Shown here: in pieces, positions 16,610 through 25,637 of the stretch | How positions within the stretch are numbered: position 1 is the first letter of the stretch | Layout of the letters: each line of letters begins with the position of its first letter | DNA from: Wenzhouxiangella sp042310355 | Lineage (GTDB): Bacteria; Pseudomonadota; Gammaproteobacteria; Xanthomonadales; Wenzhouxiangellaceae | NCBI RefSeq assembly: GCF_042310355.1 | Contig: NZ_JBHJMR010000004.1 | Coordinates: 1 to 64,000 of the forward strand | Length of the DNA: 64,000 bases | Direction: 5' to 3' | Notes under the pieces: model-generated | What the model saw: only the letters and a program-made list of their open reading frames with translations | Databases searched by the model: none | Told to the model about the DNA's origin: nothing | Position numbers and translations under genes: made by a program

Positions 16610-18655
16610 TCAGCGCCTGCCCCGGGTTCTCAATGCCTGCGGCGTATAGTTGCTGGGGCTGAGCTTAACGTTGAAGCTCGGAACCGGATCCTGGTTGTCC
16701 AGGCCGGTGGCCACGTAGCGCCCGGACTGCAGATCCATGTGCGACAGGATCGACGACCAATAGGTAGGCAGTTCGTAGTAGTTGATCGTGTGGGCTTCCG
16801 ACACGCGCCAGAGCTCGCCGCGCTGGTCGTAGTGATCGGTCAGCGCGATCTGGTAGCTGTCCTCGTCGAGATAGAAGGTGCGGCGCGGGTGAGTGTGACG
16901 CGTTCCGTCCTTCAGGTTGGCTTCGATGACCCAGACGCGATGCAGTTCATAGCGCATGTGCTCGGGGTTGAGGTGCCCCGGACGGACCAGGTCGTCGGGC
17001 GTGACGTCACCGCTGTGCGCACCGTAAGAGTTGTAGGGGATATACATTTCCTTCTTCTCGACGATCTCCCAGTCGTAGCGATCCATTGCGCCATTGAACA
17101 TGTCGGTCATGTCGTTGGTGCGCAAGCCGTCGGATGCCGTGCCCGGGTTGTCGTAGGCGACGTTGGGTGCGCGCCGAACGCGGCGCTGGCCGGGGTTGTA
17201 GATCCAGGCCTGTCGCGGCTGCTCGAGTTGATTAAGCGTTTCATGCACAAGCAGGATATTGCCCGCCAGGCGCGCCGGTGACTCAACCTCCTGGAAGAAG
17301 TACAGCAGGATGTTGTTCGTGTCCTCGATCGACGTGCCTTCCTGGTAATACAGGCCCAGTAATTCCTCGCGCAGCTTGATCAGCTGGAAGTTGCCGCTGC
17401 CGGTCGGCACGACCTGGTTGTTGTAACGGGCACCGCCGATGCCCTTGTACTTGAGCTTGTGGTTCCACATCAGCTCGTAGGCGTTTTGCGGCAGCGGGAA
17501 GGGAAAGCCCTCGTAGACGTCGGTGACACCTTCGCCATCGGCGACCAATTGGCCAGTCGCGGCGTTGTCGATCGTAGCCTCGTAGATTCGCTCGGGGAAG
17601 GAGGCCGAACGACGGCTCGGGTAGACCTTCATGAAGTAGGTGTCCGGGTAGCGCTCGAACAGCGCAACCTGCCCGGCTGACAGGCGGTCGGCATAATCCT
17701 GGTAGTTGTCTCCCGTAATCGTGAACAGCGGCTCATCCTCGGCGAAGGGATCGGGGTGACGATTGCCAATCTGGTAGCCCTGGGGCCAGTCCTCGCGTGT
17801 CAGGCCGCCGTCCCAGGCCGGGATCGTACCGTCTTCATTGCCGGCACGGATCGAGCCCATCGGGGTCAGGTCGTCGCCGAGTCGGGCGATGTTCTCTTCG
17901 GTTCGCGCAAGGATGAAATCGGAGTCGGAAGTCGCCGTGACCGGGTTCTCCGTGGCCTCGCCGACCGCGTCAGACTCGGTGGAGTCCATTTCAGCGTCCG
18001 CGCGCTCGGCCAACGCTTGCTCTTCTTCCTCGACCGCGGCGTCCTCTTCCTCGACTGCGGCCTCATCCGCACCGCTGCCCGCTTGGGCGGTGCTCGTCTC
18101 GTCGGCATCGGCGCCATTCTGGGCACCGGCGGCTTCCTGGGCTGCCGCCCGTTCAGCCGCTTCGCGCTGCGCCTGTGCTTCGGCCTCGGCGCGTTCGGCT
18201 TCTTCGGCCGCCCGGCGTTCCGCTTCTGCTTCACGCTCGGCCTCGGCCCGGGCAGCGGCCTCGGCTGCTTCACGCTCGGCGGCCTCTCTTTCGGCCCGAG
18301 CCTGCGCTTCGGCACGCTCGGCCTCTTCGGCTTCAGCCCGCTCGGCCGCCGCTCGCTCGGCGGCTTCGCGCGCCGCCTCTTCCTCTGCCGCCTGCTCTTC
18401 AGCCTCTCGCCGGGCTTGCGCGCGGGCCTCCTGCGTCTCGCCTTCCGACTCGGACTCGAAACGGTCACGCATTTCGTCGTCGTCATCCCCTCGCGTTTCG
18501 GCAGAGCCCGCGTCGGTCTGATCCCCGGCTGGCGCACTCGATTCGGTTGGAGCCTCCGGTTCCTCACCGGACTGGAAGGTCGCACAGGAAGCCAGCAGTA
18601 CGGTCATCGAGACCGCGGCGGCCAGTGTCATGATGCTGTTGAATGTCCTGATCAT
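16610..18655 (-). CDS. DUF1329 lipoprotein with a TolA-like charged helical stalk
   Basis: A 681-residue protein. It opens with a lipoprotein signal ending LLASC, so Cys24 would be lipidated by Lgt. Residues about 30-70 are acidic and disordered; residues about 73-178 are an unbroken Ala/Glu/Arg-rich helix-former like TolA domain II; a second acidic linker runs to about 240. From about 245 to the end is a full DUF1329 domain (motifs DLTPMG, AWDGGLT, FPFPLPQNA, RRTFYLDEDSYQ). DUF1329 proteins are distantly like LolA/LolB lipoprotein carriers. The domain is closely similar to the next gene's product, so the pair arose by duplication and this copy gained the stalk. Start at ATG 18655, with GAGG upstream. 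Confidence 0.85.
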   Translation of the reverse strand: MIRTFNSIMTLAAAVSMTVLLASCATFQSGEEPEAPTESSAPAGDQTDAGSAETRGDDDDEMRDRFESESEGETQEARAQARREAEEQAAEEEAAREAAERAAAERAEAEEAERAEAQARAEREAAEREAAEAAARAEAEREAEAERRAAEEAERAEAEAQAQREAAERAAAQEAAGAQNGADADETSTAQAGSGADEAAVEEEDAAVEEEEQALAERADAEMDSTESDAVGEATENPVTATSDSDFILARTEENIARLGDDLTPMGSIRAGNEDGTIPAWDGGLTREDWPQGYQIGNRHPDPFAEDEPLFTITGDNYQDYADRLSAGQVALFERYPDTYFMKVYPSRRSASFPERIYEATIDNAATGQLVADGEGVTDVYEGFPFPLPQNAYELMWNHKLKYKGIGGARYNNQVVPTGSGNFQLIKLREELLGLYYQEGTSIEDTNNILLYFFQEVESPARLAGNILLVHETLNQLEQPRQAWIYNPGQRRVRRAPNVAYDNPGTASDGLRTNDMTDMFNGAMDRYDWEIVEKKEMYIPYNSYGAHSGDVTPDDLVRPGHLNPEHMRYELHRVWVIEANLKDGTRHTHPRRTFYLDEDSYQIALTDHYDQRGELWRVSEAHTINYYELPTYWSSILSHMDLQSGRYVATGLDNQDPVPSFNVKLSPSNYTPQALRTRGRR

Positions 18656-18729
18656 TGGAACCTCTGCTTTTCTATATGGCGCGCACCGGCGGCAAGCGCC
18701 GGGCGCTGACTCCAACCGTCGTCGTCGAT

Positions 18730-20166
18730 CTAGCGTCGGCCGCGAACCCGCAAGGCCTGCGGCGTGTAATCACTCGGCGACAGGTCGAGATTGAACTGAT
18801 CGACCGGATCCTGGTTGTTCACGCCATTGACGATGTAGCGCCCGGACTGCAGGTCCAGTGTCGACTCCATGGTGGGCTGCACCAGGGGCTGGTCGTAGAA
18901 GTTGATCGCGTGCGCCTCGGATATCCGCCACAGATCGCCGCGCTGGTCGTAGTGTTCGATCATGAGGATCTGGTAGCTGTCCTCGTCGATGTAGAAGGTG
19001 CGACGCGGATGGAGATGGCGCGTGCCGTCCCGAAGCGTGGCTTCGACTACCCAGACGCGGTGGAGCTCGTAGCGAAGGTGCTCGGGGTTGAGATGCCCCG
19101 GCTTGATCAGGTCGTCTGGCTCGAGATCGGCGCTGTGTGCCTTGTAGGCGTTGTAGGGTACGTACATCTCGCGCTTGTCGACCAGTTCCCAGTCGTAGCG
19201 ATCCATCGCACCATTGAACATGTCGGTCATGTCGCTGGTGCGCTGGCCGTCCGAGGCGGTACCAGGATTGTCGTAGGCCACGTTGGGGGCGCGCCGGACG
19301 CGGCGCTGACCCGGGTTGTAAACCCAGGCCTGGCGCGGCTTCGCCACCTGGTTGAGCGAGTCGTGCACGAGCAGAATGTTGCCCGCCAGGCGAGACGGCG
19401 ATTCCACTTCCTGGAAGAAGTACAGCAGCACGTTGTCGATGTCGTCAAGGGTCATGCCTTCCTTGAAATACAAACCCAGGATCTCCTCGCGCAGCTTGAT
19501 CAGGGTATAGCTACCGCCAGCGGTCGGAACCACCTGGTTCCAGTAGCGCACGCTGCCGACCGTCTTGTACTTCATCTTGTGGTTCCAGATCAGTTCACGC
19601 GCATTCTGCGGCAGGGGGAATGGAAACCCCTCGGCCACGTCCGCGACGCCCTCGCCGTTGGCCACCAGCCGCCCGGTCTCGGCATTGCGCCGGGTCATCT
19701 CGTAGATGCGCTCCGGAAACGATGCACTGCGGCGCGTCGGGTAGACGTTCATGTAGAACGACTCGGGGTAGCGGTCGAAGATGGCCTGCTGACCCGGGGA
19801 CAGCAAATCGGCGTGCTCCTCGTAGTTCTCGGCCGTGATCTTCAGGCGCGGCTCGTCGTCGGCGAAGGGATCGGGATGACGATCACCGGGCTCATAGCCG
19901 TCGGGCCAGTCCTCGCGGGTCAGGCCACCGTCCCATTCGGGAATGGTGCCATCCTCGTTTCCCGCCCTGGGCGCACCCATCGGGGTGAGGTCGTCACCCA
20001 GGCGAGCGATGTTTTCCTGCGAGCGCGGAATGACTGCGTCGGCGTCGGAAATTTCGAACGTCGTGACCATTTCCTGGCCGGAATCTTCTTCGTCCTGCGC
20101 TGCCAGCGGACCGCTCAGGGCGACCATTCCGGACAGTGCCAGTAGTAACGTTAGGTTGTAGCGCAT
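18730..20166 (-). CDS. DUF1329 periplasmic protein
   Basis: A 478-residue exported protein with a plain signal peptide (MRYNLTLLLALSG to PLAAQ, about 1-23) and a DUF1329 domain over nearly all the rest. It has the same motifs as its neighbour: NIARLGDDLTPMG, PEWDGGLTREDWP, NPGQRRVRRAPNVAYDNP and YTPQALRVRGRR at the C-terminus. DUF1329 genes commonly pair with DUF1302 genes, as here 28 bases upstream; function is not established, but a LolA/LolB-like lipid-binding fold and a periplasmic shuttle role are plausible. ATG 20166 is preferred over 20193 because it directly precedes the signal peptide and has AAGGGAAG in front. Confidence 0.85.
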   Translation of the reverse strand: MRYNLTLLLALSGMVALSGPLAAQDEEDSGQEMVTTFEISDADAVIPRSQENIARLGDDLTPMGAPRAGNEDGTIPEWDGGLTREDWPDGYEPGDRHPDPFADDEPRLKITAENYEEHADLLSPGQQAIFDRYPESFYMNVYPTRRSASFPERIYEMTRRNAETGRLVANGEGVADVAEGFPFPLPQNARELIWNHKMKYKTVGSVRYWNQVVPTAGGSYTLIKLREEILGLYFKEGMTLDDIDNVLLYFFQEVESPSRLAGNILLVHDSLNQVAKPRQAWVYNPGQRRVRRAPNVAYDNPGTASDGQRTSDMTDMFNGAMDRYDWELVDKREMYVPYNAYKAHSADLEPDDLIKPGHLNPEHLRYELHRVWVVEATLRDGTRHLHPRRTFYIDEDSYQILMIEHYDQRGDLWRISEAHAINFYDQPLVQPTMESTLDLQSGRYIVNGVNNQDPVDQFNLDLSPSDYTPQALRVRGRR

Positions 20167-20194
20167 TCGCTTCTTCCCTTGGCTTGAAGTCATA

Positions 20195-22081
20195 TCAGAA
20201 GGAGTAGCTCACCGACGCCGAGACGAAATCGCGGTCGCCCAGCAGGTTGTTGGTTCCGGCACCGAAGAAATTGGTGTAGGAGAAACCGGCCTGCCACTTG
20301 GACTGGTAGCCAAACGTTACGCCCAGAGTTGCCTGCTTGCGGCCCTCGACGAAGTTACCGCCCGGTCCGGGCGCCACGCCTTGAACGTCGTGATTGAGCG
20401 CCAGGCGCGGCGTCATGTTCCAGGCCGTACCGAACACGTTGTTGTAGGTCGGCGCGAAGACCAGCCGGTAGCCCCAGCTGAAGGCCGTCGCGTAACCACT
20501 GGTGGTGGTGATCGGGCTGCGCGAGTTGCCGCCGGTCTGGCGCGACGGGCCGCCGAAGGTGTCGGTCCCCGGTCCTTCGAAGCGCAGTTCGCTCGGGTCG
20601 GGAAGATCCCAGACATGGGTCGCACCGAACTCACCGACCACCGCGACCTCGTTCGCACCCAGCCAGTTGCCGGGACCGAACAGCTTGGTCAGCGTGAACT
20701 GGGCCTGGGACACTTCGCGACGCTCGTAGCCCTGGATGTAGTCACCCGGCTCGTACTGGCCGAGCTGGCTGATGAACTGGTTATAGCGCTCGGGAATGGC
20801 CGCGTTGAGGGGCGACAGGCCGGCATAGAGCAACTCGACGTCGTCGATCTGCAGCGGCACATTCTCGCGATAGCTCACTTCCCCGCCGAGGGACCAGCCC
20901 GAGACGTTGGTGTTGAAGCTCACGCCCCACAGGTCGATGTCTTCGGGATACTCGACGATCACGGCACCGGACGACGGCGCGGAGTTGGTGACCGCCCGGC
21001 CGGACAGCACCGGCAGTCGGCTGTGGTAGCGCATGTGGTAGAAACCGAACTCGGTGTCGTTCAGCCAGGGCGCGTAGTAGCGCAAGGCGATGCCGTACTG
21101 GCCGTGATCATCCGGCTGGTTGTCGGCCGCCCGCGGGAACGAGGCGCCGCAACCGGCGGCAATCAGCTCGACCGGCAACTCGCGATCGCTTGCCCCGAAA
21201 TTGCCGTTGCCGCAGACCGTGTCGTAGAGATCCGGGTTGTTGACCGGCTGCGGCACCAGGCCGAAGTTGAGCATGGCGTAGCGTCCGCCGGCCGTTGCGA
21301 AGTCGTTGGTGGCGAAGAACGTACCCGACGGCTCGGCCTCCACGGCATCCCATTCACCCATCAGCACCGCTTCCACCGACAGATTGGGGGTGAGGTCGAG
21401 ACTGCCCCAGAGCATGTTCAGCGGCAGGAAAGCCTCCTTGAGTTCGGAGCCGGCGGTGCGCAGGGCGGTCACATCGACCGGATTGATCGAGTTGATCCCG
21501 CCGGCCAGGAAGGTGCTTTCGCCCCAGCTGACCACCTGTCGGCCCAGCCGCAGCGACAACAACTGGTCGCCGAGCGGAATATCACCGTAGATGTAGGCGT
21601 CGAGCAAGCGGGCGCGTTCACCAGCCTGGTCCTTGGCGCCCTCGGGCAATTCGTCCATCCCGGTGAGGGTGAAGTCGTAGAAATAGTTGCCGCGGACGAA
21701 AGCGCCGAAATTGTCGAAATTGACCGACAGCTCGGAGGTGATGCGGGCCGCATTGAAGATCGGATCCCACTGATCGAAGTTGAGATTGCCGTCGTCGGAG
21801 TTGGCCGAGAAACGGCCCGTGGTGGCGATCTGCTGGTCGAGCGGCCGCTGGGCCACCAGCGGGTCGAAGTGCGACTTGGCGACCAGGTCGTCGTCGCGAT
21901 CGGACGCGCGCAGGCCGACCCCATAGCTGACCGTGGAGTCGAGTCGAATCTCGACCTCGTCGGTGCTCAGATCAATGGCCTGGGCCTGCTGTGCCGCCAG
22001 GGCCAGACCGATTGCGGCGACCAGGATTCCGGGCTTGAGCCCGAGACCGCGCCGACTCGTATAAAGTTCTTGGCGTTTCAT
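20195..22081 (-). CDS. DUF1302 outer-membrane protein, probable beta-barrel
   Basis: A 628-residue exported protein: an N-terminal signal peptide (about 1-38, ending AAQQAQA) and a long series of alternating hydrophobic strands ending in SASVSYSF, the terminal phenylalanine typical of BAM-inserted barrels. The DUF1302 family matches by the motif LRLGRQVVSWGE and by its operon partner DUF1329. It would supply the outer-membrane channel or porin-like part of the system. Two cysteines (VCGNG and AGCGAS) may form a disulfide in an outer loop. The start ATG 22081 has GAGGGAG upstream, and only 16 bases separate it from the lipase gene. Confidence 0.87.
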   Translation of the reverse strand: MKRQELYTSRRGLGLKPGILVAAIGLALAAQQAQAIDLSTDEVEIRLDSTVSYGVGLRASDRDDDLVAKSHFDPLVAQRPLDQQIATTGRFSANSDDGNLNFDQWDPIFNAARITSELSVNFDNFGAFVRGNYFYDFTLTGMDELPEGAKDQAGERARLLDAYIYGDIPLGDQLLSLRLGRQVVSWGESTFLAGGINSINPVDVTALRTAGSELKEAFLPLNMLWGSLDLTPNLSVEAVLMGEWDAVEAEPSGTFFATNDFATAGGRYAMLNFGLVPQPVNNPDLYDTVCGNGNFGASDRELPVELIAAGCGASFPRAADNQPDDHGQYGIALRYYAPWLNDTEFGFYHMRYHSRLPVLSGRAVTNSAPSSGAVIVEYPEDIDLWGVSFNTNVSGWSLGGEVSYRENVPLQIDDVELLYAGLSPLNAAIPERYNQFISQLGQYEPGDYIQGYERREVSQAQFTLTKLFGPGNWLGANEVAVVGEFGATHVWDLPDPSELRFEGPGTDTFGGPSRQTGGNSRSPITTTSGYATAFSWGYRLVFAPTYNNVFGTAWNMTPRLALNHDVQGVAPGPGGNFVEGRKQATLGVTFGYQSKWQAGFSYTNFFGAGTNNLLGDRDFVSASVSYSF

Positions 22082-22097
22082 GTTCGGATTCTCCCTC

Positions 22098-24254
22098 TCA
22101 GTCGTCGGTCTGGATGAGTGACGGATCGCCGATGACGACCGCCGCACCACCGGAAGCTACCATGCTGGCGGCTTCACCCTGCATTTCGGCCGTGACGGCC
22201 GGGGCCGCGCTCGGATCGAGCAGCGAGCCGTGTCCGCCCTGAAGCAGTCTCACGGCACCGCGAATACCCATCGGGTCCTGCGTGGTCTGCGTGATGGCGT
22301 CCAGACCCATGATTCGAATCAGCGGTTCGGTTCCCGAAAGCGGCGCGCCTTCGACCGCGTTGGGCACGACCGCATCGCCGGCAACCTGCTGCAGCAAAAT
22401 GGTGTTCTGCGCGGTCGCCGTCGCACCCCAGTTGATCGGGTCGGCCGAGTCGATAACCGTCTGGGCCGCGAGCAGGAACTGGTAGTAGTCGGGCGAGAAG
22501 GGCTCGACACCCGCCGACTCGAGCCCGGCTCGGATGACCGGGCCGAAGGTATCCGAACCGGCCAGCAGGTTGGCGATACCGCCACCGGGCACCGACAGCA
22601 CGCCGTTTCCAACGGTCGGCTCGACGGCTAGGAAGGGTGTGCCCACCATGGCGCCAAGCGAAATACCCACCAGGTTGATGTTCGAACCGTCGAGGTCGCT
22701 GACACCGTCGCCGTCGACATCCATCTCCGGCACGTTCAGGGCCAGGGTCGACAGGTCGATCTGCGCCTGACGCAGGTTGTCGCGCGAGGTCAGCAGGCTC
22801 TGCAGGTTGATGAACCAGGCGCCGGAACTGTCGATCATGCCGTCGGGGCCGGGCGCGGTGGTTTCGTTATTGCGCAGGTCGAGGTCGAAGGTGCGCTCGC
22901 TCGCCAGCGGGGCGAACGGCGTGTTCTCGACATACAGCGGGCTGGCCTGGTCGGTAATGCCGTGCAGCGGCATGTCGATGGCGACCACGGCGAAGCCCTG
23001 GGAGGCCATCGTGTCGGCCAGCGCCAGCATCTGCGAGCGATCGCCGGTAATGCCGTGCTGGAAGATCACCACCGGCCAGCCGGCGGCCGGACGGGTCTGC
23101 CCGGATCCTTCGTTGGGCAGGGTCAGCAGCATCGGCGCCATGGGCCGCGCGGTCTCGACCGGCATCGGATTGGCGACCGTGATGTTGGTCGAGTCGGGAT
23201 CCAGGCCAAGGCCGGCGAACGCGGGATCGTAGTTACCGGGCGCGGCCTGCCAGAATTCGGTCAGCGGCGCGGTCGGGTTCTGCTGGGTCGGGATCCCCAG
23301 GAAGTAAGGCAGTTCGACCACTCCGAGATAGATATCGGCAATGCCCGGCGAAGCGCCTGCCGGCAGCACATCGGCCGTGGTCAGGCAGCTGTCCGGTTCG
23401 AGACAGGCCTGGGCCAGCTGCGTGCTGGTCGGGCCGATGGCCGAGCGCAGGTTGGAAAGCACCGGCGTTATCGACTGCGTGGTGGCCGTCGACGACAGCA
23501 CGATGCTGTCGCGCGCGACGCCCTCCGAACCGGCGGCGCCCAGGTGCGTATTGATGATCTGGCGCAGCGGCTCGAGCGCATTGGCGGTGGGGTCGTCCAG
23601 CAGCGGATCGGTACTGTTGCCTTCGTTGTCGACCAGGGGATCGGGGCGCTTGGCCAGGAAGTAGGGCTGCGAGGGCGTGGCCGGGTTGCCGCTGGTGTCG
23701 GTGATGCCGTCGGTCAGCACCGCCAGGTAGGCGGTCATTTCCTGCAGCGGCCTCAGCGGCACGACGGCAACGGTCTGGCCGTTGGGATCCGAAGGCGCGA
23801 CCGTGGCGACGTAGTCCTGCCCAGGCACCAGCTCGCGGTTGACGCCGGCGACGGCCGGTTGGCCCTCGACCATGGTCACCTCGTAGAAGCGCACGCTGCT
23901 TCCGGGAACGACGCTGTCCGGATCGATCTCGGCGCTGAAGTTGAAGGTCCAGGGCGCGACCGTGCTGAACCCGTCGAGCGCGTTCATCGCGGTGATGGGG
24001 TTGCTATAGTCGTCTGGATCGGCGCCGGGAATGTTCAGCGTCAGATCCTGCGTCCCGGACAGCAGCAGCGTGTTCGGGAACGGGATTTCGCCACCGCTGG
24101 GATCGAATACGGCGGTTACGACGCCATCAACGGGATCGCCGTCGGGCTGCTCGGCGGGCTCTTGGTCCACGGCTCGGTCCACGCTGGAACTGCCACCACA
24201 GCCAACCAGCCACAGCAGCGCGAGCGCGGGCGCCAGGAATCGGCATGACTTCAT
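22098..24254 (-). CDS. Surface lipoprotein lipase of the VolA/Pla-1/cef type
   Basis: A 718-residue protein with a lipoprotein signal ending WLVGC (Cys19), an acidic tether, a Pla-1/cef-type N-terminal domain (DPSGGEIPFPNTLLL and the Ig-like TMVEGQPAV region), and a C-terminal alpha/beta hydrolase domain. The nucleophile elbow is GISLG, preceded by the oxyanion motif FQHGITGDRSQ and followed by a late GGHGS histidine motif. Vibrio VolA is a surface-exposed lysophospholipase that releases fatty acids for uptake, and Pla-1 relatives are esterases. It is the first gene of the six-gene operon; start ATG 24254 has GGGGAG upstream. The operon likely acts on host or environmental lipids. Confidence 0.87.
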   Translation of the reverse strand: MKSCRFLAPALALLWLVGCGGSSSVDRAVDQEPAEQPDGDPVDGVVTAVFDPSGGEIPFPNTLLLSGTQDLTLNIPGADPDDYSNPITAMNALDGFSTVAPWTFNFSAEIDPDSVVPGSSVRFYEVTMVEGQPAVAGVNRELVPGQDYVATVAPSDPNGQTVAVVPLRPLQEMTAYLAVLTDGITDTSGNPATPSQPYFLAKRPDPLVDNEGNSTDPLLDDPTANALEPLRQIINTHLGAAGSEGVARDSIVLSSTATTQSITPVLSNLRSAIGPTSTQLAQACLEPDSCLTTADVLPAGASPGIADIYLGVVELPYFLGIPTQQNPTAPLTEFWQAAPGNYDPAFAGLGLDPDSTNITVANPMPVETARPMAPMLLTLPNEGSGQTRPAAGWPVVIFQHGITGDRSQMLALADTMASQGFAVVAIDMPLHGITDQASPLYVENTPFAPLASERTFDLDLRNNETTAPGPDGMIDSSGAWFINLQSLLTSRDNLRQAQIDLSTLALNVPEMDVDGDGVSDLDGSNINLVGISLGAMVGTPFLAVEPTVGNGVLSVPGGGIANLLAGSDTFGPVIRAGLESAGVEPFSPDYYQFLLAAQTVIDSADPINWGATATAQNTILLQQVAGDAVVPNAVEGAPLSGTEPLIRIMGLDAITQTTQDPMGIRGAVRLLQGGHGSLLDPSAAPAVTAEMQGEAASMVASGGAAVVIGDPSLIQTDD

Positions 24255-24285
24255 CAGTTTTCTCCCCAAAGCAGAGATGTTTTAT

Positions 24286-24309
24286 GTATTGATCAATACT
24301 GTGCAGTAT
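24286..24309. promoter_or_regulatory. Overlapping palindromes between the lipase operon and the NRAMP-like gene
   Basis: GTATTGATCAATAC (24286-24299) is a perfect 14-bp palindrome. It overlaps a second inverted repeat, ATACTG-TG-CAGTAT (24296-24309). Both lie in the short divergent gap (about 90 bases) between the two start codons, in locally AT-rich sequence, which is where a shared operator would be. A TetR- or FadR-like site is possible, but no adjacent regulator gene supports a name. Confidence 0.5.
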
Positions 24310-24341
24310 GGCGCAGCATCGAGTGTTTCGGGTTGTATGAT

Positions 24342-25634
24342 ATGAACATGTTCTTTACTTTTGCAAGCAGCCGCGGCCGGCAGTTGCTGGCGAGCCTCGG
24401 TCCGGGATTGCTCATGGCCGGAGCGGCCGTCGGCGTGTCCCATCTGGTCCAGTCTACACGCGCCGGCGCCGACTACGGTACCACCCTCCTGTTGCTGGTC
24501 CTGCTGGCCTGCCTGTTCAAATACCCCTTTCTCGAGTTCGGCCCGCGCTACGCGGCCGCCACGGGCGAGAACCTGCTCCGCGGCTACCTCAGGCTCGGAC
24601 GCTGGGCACTCGGCCTGTTCGTGGTCATCACGCTGGGCACCATGCTGATCATCCAGGCCGGCGTAACCGTCGTCACCGCCGGGCTGGCCGGACTGGTGTT
24701 CGGATTCGACGCCTCGATCACCCAGCTGTCGGCCGGCGTGCTGGCCGGATGCCTGGTGATCCTGGCCGTCGGTCGCTACCGCGGTCTCGACCTGATGATG
24801 AAGGTGATCATGGCCGCGCTCGCGGTGTCCACGCTGGCGGCGGTGGTGCTGGCCTTCGGCTCCGGGCCGGACTGGCGCGCCCTGGATCCGACCGCCAACC
24901 TGGAAGCGGTCTGGACGGCGACCGGCTTCGCCTTCGTGCTGGCCCTGCTGGGCTGGATGCCGATTCCGCTCGACGTGGCGGCCTGGCATTCGCTCTGGAC
25001 GCTAGAGCGCGCCGAGCAGACCGGGCACAAGCCCAGCGTCCGAGACGCCATCACCGACTTCCAGATCGGCTACGCCGGAGCAACCGTCCTGGCCGTCCTG
25101 TTCCTGCTGCTCGGTGCCCTGATGGTTCACGGCAGCGGCGAGTCCCTGCCGCAATCGGCTGTCGCCTTTTCCGGCCGATTGGTGGAACTCTATGCGCAGA
25201 GCCTGGGAGAGTGGTCGCGACCGATCATCGCCGTCGCCGCGCTGACCACGATGTTCTCGACCACCCTGGCGGTGACCGATGCCTACCCGCGCGCCCTGCG
25301 CGCCCTGATCGAGATCGGCGGCGTGGCCACCGACGAGGGGGCGGCCGAGCACAAGCACCGCGCCCGGTACATCGGCGCCCTGCTGCTGGTCAGCACCGGC
25401 ACACTGGCCGTGATTCACTTCTTCGGCCAGCGCTTCACCAGCCTGATCGATTTCGCCACCACGGTGTCCTTCCTGGCGGCCCCGCTCATTGCCTGGCTGA
25501 ACATCAAGCTGCTCACGAGCGAACACACGCCGGCCGAGCACCGCCCGAGGGGCGCGCTCCTCGCGCTGGCGCAGGCCGGGCTGTGGTTCCTGATCGGCTT
25601 CTGCGTGATCTGGCTCGGCTGGAAACTGATCTGA
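24342..25634 (+). CDS. NRAMP-related divalent metal transporter lacking the DPGN motif
   Basis: A 430-residue membrane protein with about eleven hydrophobic segments and the NRAMP layout. The first helix reads GPGLLMAGAAVGVSHLVQST, so the metal-binding DPGN of true Nramp proteins is replaced by GVSH (31-34). The sixth helix has GWMPIPLDVAAWHS in place of the usual MPH motif. It therefore belongs to a divergent NRAMP-related branch whose ion may differ (for example Mg2+ or none of the usual transition metals). No clear ribosome site is present, so ATG 24342 or 24348 are equal candidates. It is divergent from the lipase operon and ends three bases before the DUF885 stop. Confidence 0.75.
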   Translation: MNMFFTFASSRGRQLLASLGPGLLMAGAAVGVSHLVQSTRAGADYGTTLLLLVLLACLFKYPFLEFGPRYAAATGENLLRGYLRLGRWALGLFVVITLGTMLIIQAGVTVVTAGLAGLVFGFDASITQLSAGVLAGCLVILAVGRYRGLDLMMKVIMAALAVSTLAAVVLAFGSGPDWRALDPTANLEAVWTATGFAFVLALLGWMPIPLDVAAWHSLWTLERAEQTGHKPSVRDAITDFQIGYAGATVLAVLFLLLGALMVHGSGESLPQSAVAFSGRLVELYAQSLGEWSRPIIAVAALTTMFSTTLAVTDAYPRALRALIEIGGVATDEGAAEHKHRARYIGALLLVSTGTLAVIHFFGQRFTSLIDFATTVSFLAAPLIAWLNIKLLTSEHTPAEHRPRGALLALAQAGLWFLIGFCVIWLGWKLI

Positions 25635-25637
25635 CCA

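Noticed and set aside
13004..24254. Envelope operon considered as a photosystem II assembly locus because of YCF48
   Set aside because: YCF48-like propellers occur widely beside MMPL exporters in non-phototrophs, and no photosynthesis gene is in the window.
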